A stretch of DNA of 64,000 nt from Sepioteuthis lessoniana (lineage: Eukaryota > Mollusca > Cephalopoda > Myopsida > Loliginidae), in contig OY757913.1 of NCBI GenBank assembly GCA_963585895.1, forward strand, positions 100,399,257 to 100,463,256, read 5' to 3'. Made by a program: the position numbers and the translations under genes. This document shows positions 58,191 through 64,000 of the stretch, in pieces (positions within the stretch are counted from its first letter, which is position 1; every line of letters starts with the position of its first letter). The notes beneath the pieces were generated by a model that was not told the origin of the DNA, searched no databases, and worked only from the letters and a program-made list of their open reading frames with translations.

Positions 58191-58670
58191 TAAAACAAAG
58201 ATTTTTTTCCGAATTTTGTAAAGGTGTCTGCTGGAACACAATTTAGGTAGTACGGACGTATCAGTGATACCGGAAGCGAACCAAAACACAAAGGAAACAC
58301 CAAGTATCTTCCGATGAGAATAAATACTCCCACGCTAGGAACAGCGCAGTCAAAGTTGTTCAAAAAGACAAACTAGTCTTTGCTGTTAATACTACAACGA
58401 CACACAGTTAGCGACGCATTCTGTAATCATTCTGAGCCGAAGTCACAGTCTAAGAATCCTTCCTTCGGTAATGCACTTTTTGTTCACGAGCCGAAGGAGC
58501 CAAAATTTGCATGCGTCGCAAGTTTGTTTCATGGGATTCTCCTGAACACGAGACCCATTTCATTTAACTTGTAACGCTAGGAGCGGCCATGTTTCTTTTC
58601 CCAGATATCTTGCATGCAAGACGCATGGGGGTCCGTTTCACTCAATAAAGTAAAACGTCTCTCCGTCTAT
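58189..58670 (+). other. Unassigned, comparatively GC-rich segment ending at an AATAAA
   Basis: It has more balanced base composition than its surroundings and ends 'cactcaataaagtaaaacg', a possible polyadenylation signal on plus near 58643. It could be a 3' UTR or an LTR. No recognisable protein. A 64-codon plus frame at 58380-58574 has no known motif. Confidence 0.35.
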
Positions 58671-58673
58671 CAC

Positions 58674-58716
<43 letters not shown>

Positions 58717-58718
58717 TA
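58671..58718. repeat. (CA)n(TA)n microsatellite
   Basis: CA run followed directly by a TA run. Confidence 0.95.
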
Positions 58719-58768
58719 TAGGATACACATTTTTTCTAGTCTTAAAATAAGCAATAAAAACATACTTA

Positions 58769-59000
58769 AGAACATTCTAGAAATTTAGGATCAAACCCGT
58801 ATTAGCATTTAAATTATATTTTTCAACCAATCAGCTAAAAACATGGAATAGAACATTCTAGAAAATTAGGATCGGAAGTGAACCTACAGAAAATATTTAG
58901 GCTCGAAAATAAAATAGTAAAATACAAATCTGATTGGTCAATAAATGTCTACGCGCAAAAATTTTAGGACGATTCTTTGATCCACCTGTAGGATATAAAT
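58769..59000 (+). promoter_or_regulatory. Candidate heat-shock-type RNA polymerase II promoter
   Basis: Two identical perfect three-unit heat-shock elements, AGAACATTCTAGAAA (nGAAn-nTTCn-nGAAn), lie at 58769-58783 and 58850-58864, 81 bp apart. A CCAAT box is at 58827-58831, an inverted one (ATTGG) at 58933-58937, and a TATA box (TATAAAT) at 58994-59000. This spacing and order is what metazoan heat-shock gene promoters show. Transcription would start near 59025 on plus. Whether a host gene or a mobile element owns it is not clear. Confidence 0.6.
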
Positions 59001-59024
59001 AACACAGAGTTAGGAAGCCAGACA

Positions 59025-59245
59025 CACAAGACACAAGCTTACACACAAACGAAGACACAGACGAACACAAGCCACTAAGCCAGTAGCCGATATTATGTCC
59101 AACCAATTCCTTTCCTTCCTCAACTAAAGTTCATGACCTCTTTTCAAATGGCCGAGAATTATATTCAAAAGGAAAAGCCGACAAACTTTCTTTCATCAAC
59201 GAGACACGCTGTCGCCAAAATCATAAAACCCGCTATAAACTTAAC
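59025..59245 (+). other. Candidate first exon downstream of the heat-shock-type promoter
   Basis: After the TATA box comes an A/C-rich leader ('acacaagcttacacacaaac'), typical of a 5' UTR. The first ATG (59094) opens only 11 codons. A second ATG at 59133 opens 37 codons (MTSFQMAENY...IIKPAINL) up to a consensus splice donor AAC|GTAAGTAAG at 59246. If the donor is not used, the frame stops at 59247. I do not recognise the peptide and find no matching acceptor and second exon in the remaining 4.7 kb. So it may be the start of a truncated or long-intron gene, or chance. Confidence 0.35.
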
Positions 59246-59533
59246 GTAAGTAAGAACGACTTATTTACGGACTCTGATAACATGAACATACACACATCTT
59301 TCAACAAATTTATTCTCTTCTTCAAACTTTATTTTCCAAAAGGCCATTTACACATCATGTATTTTGTTTTTCATATTCTGTTATATGCATATTAAATTGT
59401 TTGTTATTTAATGTTCGTTGTGTTCTATTCCATTTCTTTTGCGCGATTGTAATGTTTTGTGTTGTATTTGTGGTGGGAATAATTTAGAGAGCAATCTACT
59501 GAAATAACCAAATTACATACTCCCCCCACAATA
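59246..59533. other. Unassigned sequence after the candidate exon
   Basis: AT-rich, ending in 'tactccccccacaa' before a TA microsatellite. Nothing identified. Confidence 0.35.
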
Positions 59534-59575
59534 TATATATATATAGAGAGAAAAGGTCCACAAGAATTACCACAT

Positions 59576-59610
<35 letters not shown>

Positions 59611-59655
59611 ATATATATAGAGAGAAGGTCCACAAGAATTACCATATAAAACTTA
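59534..59655. repeat. Short direct duplication with TA/CA microsatellites
   Basis: 'tatatagagagaaaaggtcc' plus 'acaagaattaccacat' recurs as 'tatagagagaaggtccacaa' plus 'gaattaccatat', about 75 bp later, separated by CA and TA runs. Confidence 0.85.
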
Positions 59656-59844
59656 TTTGTTTCTGTACGTTTTTAGCTTAGAATTTTATTTGATAGATGA
59701 TTATTTGGCATAGATGAAATTTGTACTGCGCTCATCAATACGGAAACACTTCTCTACCAATTTAAAAAGTTAAATTTCACCTATATTTGCTAAATATTTT
59801 CCCGCATACCTATATCAAAATTATATTTTATTATATTGTATTGT

Positions 59845-60110
59845 ATTGTATAATATAAGAACCATTTATTGAGTAATTGAATAATACAATAGAGGACATT
59901 TCAGTCCATCAAGGACAAGGAAAGAGCGAAACTTTCACCTCTAAATAACCTTTTTAACCTACAGGCTATTCTGCAGTTATTCTAATCTAAAATTAAGTTT
60001 GTTTCAACCTCTTTATGCAGATTAGCACAGACTGGCAAGTCTGCTAACGATTTAAAGGAATCGTTTAATTTAGTTTTAATACTACTAATTTCATTAATAT
60101 TATATTTTGT
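59845..60110 (+). repeat. Unknown repeat Y, copy 1
   Basis: Shares 'atttattgagtaattg', 'ttcagtccatcaaggacaag', 'ggctattctgcagttattct' and 'tttcaacctctttatgcaga' with 61800-62010, at moderate identity. Confidence 0.65.
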
Positions 60111-60227
60111 GTTTTTTTAAGAAATTATTAAAGTTTATTTCATTAAGTTTGGAAATGTCTGTTTAACAGACTCTATAGTGAAGTAAGCTATGGTATTGAC
60201 GACTTGAAGGTTGTCTTCAAATATTTG

Positions 60228-60456
60228 TGGGGGTGTCCTCGTGGTGTAATGGTTAAAGCGATGGACTGCGGAATCGTAGTACGCGAGTTCGTACTCCAAT
60301 CGCGCTATTACGTTCACTTTCGGGAAAATACCTTTGGGAAAGGTATGAACCCCCTATGGGTTAAATAGTACCACAATTGTTCTTCTAGGAGAATGGCTTT
60401 GGCATTAAATAACCTAAAGAGAGTTGATATGCCATTAAACAAAGAAACCAAACCAA
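60228..60456 (+). mobile_element. SINE-A, exact 11-bp TSD
   Basis: TSD tcaaatatttg at 60217-60227 and 60457-60467. Full tRNA head and 3' hairpin; about 15 bp deleted in the middle ('gaaccccctatgggttaaat'). Confidence 0.96.
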
Positions 60457-60561
60457 TCAAATATTTGCCTTATCTTAGTACAATAAGTCACCGATATAAT
60501 TATTTGAGTGTAACAGGAAAACAATTTTTTTTGCAGAGGAAATGTATTATGGTTTTATATT

Positions 60562-61072
60562 TCTTCATCATCATCATCATTTGGCGCCATCAACACGGAT
60601 ATTCCTGACCTTCTCTTGTCACCCTTCCTTGTCGTCCCAGGTCTTTAGGGTTACACCCCGTATCGGCACAGCTGCTGTATGTAGGTTCGAGCTGGTCGTC
60701 CTGCCTTTGCTCGTCAATGTGAAGGGGTCTACAGGAGTACATCACTTATGAACTCGTCTTTACTTTTCCAGCAGTGTCCTGCATGATGTCTGGTTCGTCT
60801 AATTTTGGTGATGGTTGATATGTGGCCGTACAGCTGCTGCTTTGTGGGGTGCTGCTTCCTGGACTTGTTCAATATTGCTCGCAGCCTTCTTATGTAGTTG
60901 CCCTCGAGCTTTTTCTTCATACGTTTAGTTTGCATCCATATAGTGCGTCCATATAGCAGTATCGACACGACCGCTGCTTGGAAGAAACAGCGTTTTATTT
61001 TATCGGTCACGTCTGACTTCTATATGACTGATAGCCTATCGATAGCTGTCTTTGCCTTTGTTAGTCGTGTGT
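60562..61072 (-). mobile_element. RTE LINE 3' fragment, older subfamily
   Basis: The minus frame 61010-60729 (TDKIKRCFFQAAVVSILLYG, KLEGNYIRRLRAILNKSRKQ) and sequence to the (CAT)n tail at 60565-60579. The last part is frameshifted. Confidence 0.9.
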
Positions 61073-61075
61073 TGA

Positions 61076-61138
61076 TGGATTTTGAACTCGCTTAACTTCG
61101 TAGCTGCAGTCCAGCACTTTAACCATTACTCCACGGGG
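61076..61138 (-). mobile_element. Small SINE tRNA-head fragment
   Basis: Plus 'tttgaactcgcttaacttcg' and 'gcactttaaccattactcca', the SINE-A head on minus. Confidence 0.6.
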
Positions 61139-61249
61139 AATACTCCTTGCAATATTTGCATATGAGCTAGTTTCAAGTAAATTGGTGGCATCGAATTGAG
61201 GCCACACCTTGCATGTAGTCCATACCAAGCCCTCCTGCGATTATTACTT

Positions 61250-61573
61250 GATCTGATCCATGGTTCAGTTCTGTTTTAAACAATTCAGTTTAGCAGAAAT
61301 ATGCAGTTTAAATATTGCAAACAATGAACTCAAGAAACCACTGTTTAGTTCTATTTAACCCATAAATAAGAGCCTTATCATGTTCTACCACTCCGGGTCA
61401 GAGTGGACCTGAGAGCGATGGCAATGGAGAGGTGCTTCGCATTCCCCAAAGCTATAGCATTACTGGAACCTCACCATCAGATTGTTTAGTGTCATATCTT
61501 GGACACTCGTTGAGGGGGGGGGGTCTCTACAGAGGTGAAGTCGGTGTATTCTACTGCCCCAGCTGGCTTGGCA
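61250..61573 (-). mobile_element. SINE-C, 5' two-thirds
   Basis: 'ccgggtcagagtggacctga', 'gcattactggaacctcacca', 'tgccccagctggcttggcaa' on plus. Body to about 61250. Confidence 0.87.
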
Positions 61574-61684
61574 AGTTCATACCTTTCCAAAAGGTATTAG
61601 TTCAAAAGTGAACACAATAGCACAACTTGAGTTCGAACTCACGATACCGCTGTCAAGGTCGTTAACAACTTCGCCAGAGGGACC
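61574..61684 (-). mobile_element. SINE-A, head half
   Basis: 'ttcatacctttccaaaaggt', 'aacacaatagcacaacttga', ending in a degraded tRNA head. Confidence 0.75.
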
Positions 61685-61799
61685 TCTTTTTAGACTGCTT
61701 GAGGGAAAAGCAAATAAGTTACCAAAATATTGCAAAACTTTTGACTCACCTTGTATTTCTATTTTTATTTTTCAACAAACGGTAACACATATTTAAGCA

Positions 61800-62010
61800 C
61801 TCGCATCTCTATTAGATAAGTACAATTTATTGAGTGGTTGTGTCAATCAAAGATGAGTTTTTAGTTCATCAAGTTCAAGCAGAGAACAACCCCATCACAT
61901 CTAAAGAAACTTTTGAACCCGTGGGTCATTCTACTGTTAATTCAATCTAAAAATTGAATTTGCTCCAACCTCTTTATGTAGTTTTATAGTCTCTTGGTTA
62001 GCAAATGTTT
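61800..62010 (+). repeat. Unknown repeat Y, copy 2
   Basis: Partner of 59845-60110 in the same orientation. Both copies sit close to SINE-A elements. Confidence 0.65.
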
Positions 62011-62023
62011 TTCATTTATTTTT

Positions 62024-62224
62024 CTTGGTTTGTTTTCTTGGTTTTAATGGCATATCACCTTCATAGGTGATTTAATGCCAAAGTCATCCTTCTAGAACTG
62101 TCGTAGTAATATTTAACCTATAGCTAAGGAGATAAGGAGGTTCAATACCTTTCACATAGATATTAGTCCGAAAGCGAACGATGTCTTAGTCTGGCGCGTT
62201 TGTTCCTATGCCACGGGGATCCCC
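62024..62224 (-). mobile_element. SINE-A, diverged
   Basis: 'ggcatatcaccttcataggt', 'gatttaatgccaaagtcatc' (the 3' hairpin on minus), 'ggagataaggaggttcaata', ending 'ccacggggatcccc'. Confidence 0.85.
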
Positions 62225-62401
62225 GTCTAATTTAGTCTTTTCGCAATTAATTTTATCTCTTCCAATTCTCTTATGAGTTTTGATTGAATAAGCTGCTTGC
62301 AGAAAATAGGTGGCTCTTAAAATGGTGGTGAAAGATTAATGGTTGCTGATCAAGTTCATTTATTCAAACTCTTGAATCCTGCCTTGACTTTTGATGGTTT
62401 G

Positions 62402-62637
62402 ATTTGGTTTCTTTGTTTAATAGCATATCAACTCTTTTTAGGTTATTTAATGCCAAAGCCATTCTCCTAGAAGAACAGTAGTGGTACTATTTAACCCATA
62501 GCTGGGAGGATAAGGGGGTTCATACCTTTCCCAAGGGTATTTGTCCGAAAGTGAACGTAATAGCGCGACTGGAGTACGAACTCGCGTACTACGATTCCGC
62601 AGTCCATCGCTTTAACCATTACACCACGAGGACACCC
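62402..62637 (-). mobile_element. SINE-A, 10-bp TSD
   Basis: TSD ccttgacttt at 62392-62401 and 62638-62647. Full copy with a well-kept tRNA head on minus (gtcctcgtggtgtaatgg) and hairpin. Confidence 0.95.
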
Positions 62638-62849
62638 CCTTGACTTTATGAGGGTATAGACAACATCCATGATATTGACAATCTTCTTGTTGTGAGAAAT
62701 TGGTGTAAGTGAATGCATCACAGATAATATTCCGAAATGAAACCTTAAGAAATCTGAATGTATTCTCGTAGGTGAGGCGAAATAAAACCAAACCAATTCC
62801 CAGTTCTTGTGAGATCATCAGAGTTTATCAGCAATGACCATGCACACTA

Positions 62850-63020
62850 TTTAGATGAGTAAACGCTTATATTGTTTATGATACCTGCTTTGTACGACTC
62901 AATCAACTCATCTTTACTTGGAGATCCGGTTTGGAGTGAAGTGTACTCTCTGTTTTTCTTCTTTAACCATTTTCTTCGGATATACTCATATTGCGTCGTT
63001 CCCGCCGGAGAAGCAAAACA
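62850..63020 (-). other. Candidate exon (57-codon basic open frame)
   Basis: The minus strand is open from 63020 (after a TGA at 63021-63023) to a TAG at 62847-62849. It includes YEYIRRKWLKKKNREY and SPSKDELIESYKAG. A donor-like CAG|GTATCA lies at 62885. The Lys/Arg-rich, Tyr-containing composition looks protein-like. I cannot name it, and no convincing acceptor is visible upstream in the right frame. It may be a real internal exon, a relic or chance. Confidence 0.3.
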
Positions 63021-63258
63021 TCAAAGATATTCTTGTGTACAGTAGAGAACAGGAGTTTCAGAAGCCATGTTAAAAGTTCATCTACCTTTTATTTCACTTA
63101 TGAGGTCAAGCAAAGTGACATATGACTCAATGAAAAGCGTGTCTATCATTAAATAGTTATTTACTGGGTTCGTTACTTCAAGGCTAAACACTGAACAGGA
63201 TATCTTGGTACGTGATCTCAGTTCCTGACTTTTGAACGGATACAGAATACTCACTTAC

Positions 63259-63344
63259 TTTTCGCTGTCTTCCCAACGATTCTCTCTCAGCAGATCTTTA
63301 GCTTTGAGGTTCCGCGTCGTTTTCAGCGGCGTTACCAATCTCAT
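63259..63344 (-). other. Candidate first coding exon with splice donor
   Basis: An ATG at 63344-63342 on minus, with an in-frame stop just upstream, opens 28 codons (MRLVTPLKTTRNLKAKDLLR...) and ends at AAAA|GTAAGTGAG (donor at 63258). This region and 62.88-63.48 kb are free of known repeats and have higher GC than their surroundings. The phase does not join directly to the frame at 62850-63020, so they are reported separately. Confidence 0.3.
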
Positions 63345-63497
63345 CTTCTAACGTTTTCTTCTCAGAGTCAAGTCGACATGCAGATCACACCCGCACGTCC
63401 GGGGTCACAAGATTGACTTCAAGCATCCGGTCGTCTACACTAAGCTTTGATTCGTCTAGCCCACAGGACTCTTCTTACGTTACTTCTTAGGGTAACG

Positions 63498-63640
63498 GAT
63501 GTCATCGAAGAAAGTGGAATTGGCAACTCGAGGTCAAATCTTGGACAAAGCTGTTTGCATTTCACTTTTTGCTTATTGGGAAAGGCATGTAATTATTATA
63601 TTACCAATGCTATTGTTTATCAGTGGTAGGGTTTTAGTAT
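63498..63640 (+). mobile_element. Possible decayed SINE-B head
   Basis: 'ggatgtcatcgaagaaagtg', 'aggtcaaatcttggacaaag', 'tgtttgcatttcactttttg' and 'ttgggaaaggcatgtaatta' follow SINE-B order. Confidence 0.5.
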
Positions 63641-64000
63641 ATTTGGAATATCCAAGTAAAGACATCAAAGTCTAGGCCACATTGTTTATTTACAGTAATA
63701 GATTGATTTAGATTTTATTACAGAAGTTATGAAAGTATAGATAAGTGTTTTAATATTTTTTTCTTTGTCATTAGATGTTGAAGACATATTTTTATTTTTT
63801 AACATAGCCAAAAATTAGGGGTAGTACATTACACGCAATATTTGACAATAACACCTTTTTGTGACGAAAAATTGGGTGTCATTCATTATACTAACTCATT
63901 TATTACTTAACTATATACCATTAATTCCCAACGTAGGGCCCGGTAATATTTTGGTCGGCCTTGTTTAGAGAAGTTAATGACCTTTAAGCTTCCTTCAGGT
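63641..64000. other. No recognisable feature
   Basis: AT-rich to the window end. Confidence 0.4.

Noticed and set aside
57975-58289. Minus frame with Ser-Leu and Tyr-Ile runs as a membrane protein
   Set aside because: The hydrophobic part is the (TA)n(GA)n microsatellite.
60240-60312. tRNA-like heads with A and B boxes as genuine tRNA genes
   Set aside because: They recur as parts of SINEs with shared bodies, tails and TSDs, and do not fold cleanly as complete tRNAs.

Overview
The window looks like an AT-rich, repeat-saturated stretch of an animal nuclear genome. It holds no complete host gene that I can recognise. Reasons: many tRNA-headed SINEs with 10-13 bp target-site duplications (TSDs), 5'-truncated RTE-type LINEs ending in TGA microsatellite tails, a CCHC-ORF1 (I/jockey-like) LINE, a Penelope-like GIY-YIG fragment, a Ty3/gypsy gag-pol relic, solo LTRs and long (TA)n runs. 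The mix recalls lophotrochozoan genomes, perhaps a mollusc. That is an impression from family resemblance, not something the sequence proves.

Layout. 1-5.4 kb: the end of a SINE, a 39-bp minisatellite, an RTE 3' stub, and a ~130-bp tandem array broken by a SINE and a solo LTR. 5.66-8.36 kb: the best RTE LINE copy, open for 825 codons after one in-frame stop. 8.4-12 kb: LTR-like and SINE sequence, then a TA/TGCATG simple-sequence block. 12.0-15.2 kb: a nearly full-length but decayed RTE copy on the minus strand. 15.2-21.9 kb: a duplicated unknown repeat, SINEs, a CCHC-ORF1 LINE on the minus strand and a diverged RTE piece. 22-30.4 kb: a second, diverged RTE carrying a nested solo LTR and a nested SINE, then further RTE stubs. 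30.4-39.7 kb: SINEs, three solo LTRs, a Penelope-like composite nested in a SINE, and the RT half of a CCHC-type LINE. 40-57 kb: RTE copies inside a decayed ~58-bp satellite with ~0.6-kb higher-order periodicity, into which SINEs, an LTR and a gypsy gag-pol have inserted. 57-64 kb: SINE and RTE pieces, plus the only promoter-like sequence seen (two perfect heat-shock elements, CCAAT boxes, TATA box) and a few candidate short exons.

Labels used here: SINE-A (~240 bp, tRNA head), SINE-B (~290 bp, tRNA head), SINE-C (~565 bp, sharing its 3' hairpin with SINE-A), SINE-D (~255 bp, tRNA head), E-repeat (tRNA-like head with a hammerhead-like tail, joined to the Penelope-like fragment), LTR-1 (TGTTAT...ATAACA) and LTR-2 (TGTA...TACA). 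The mobile elements form a readable nesting order. The satellite and SINE-C are old; solo LTRs, the Penelope composite and SINE-A landed in them later. The RTE family supplies at least thirteen recognisable copies, nearly all 3'-anchored. The least expected items are the Penelope/E-repeat composite with its covarying ribozyme-like core, the shared SINE 3' hairpin, the RTE 3' hairpin and the heat-shock-type promoter.
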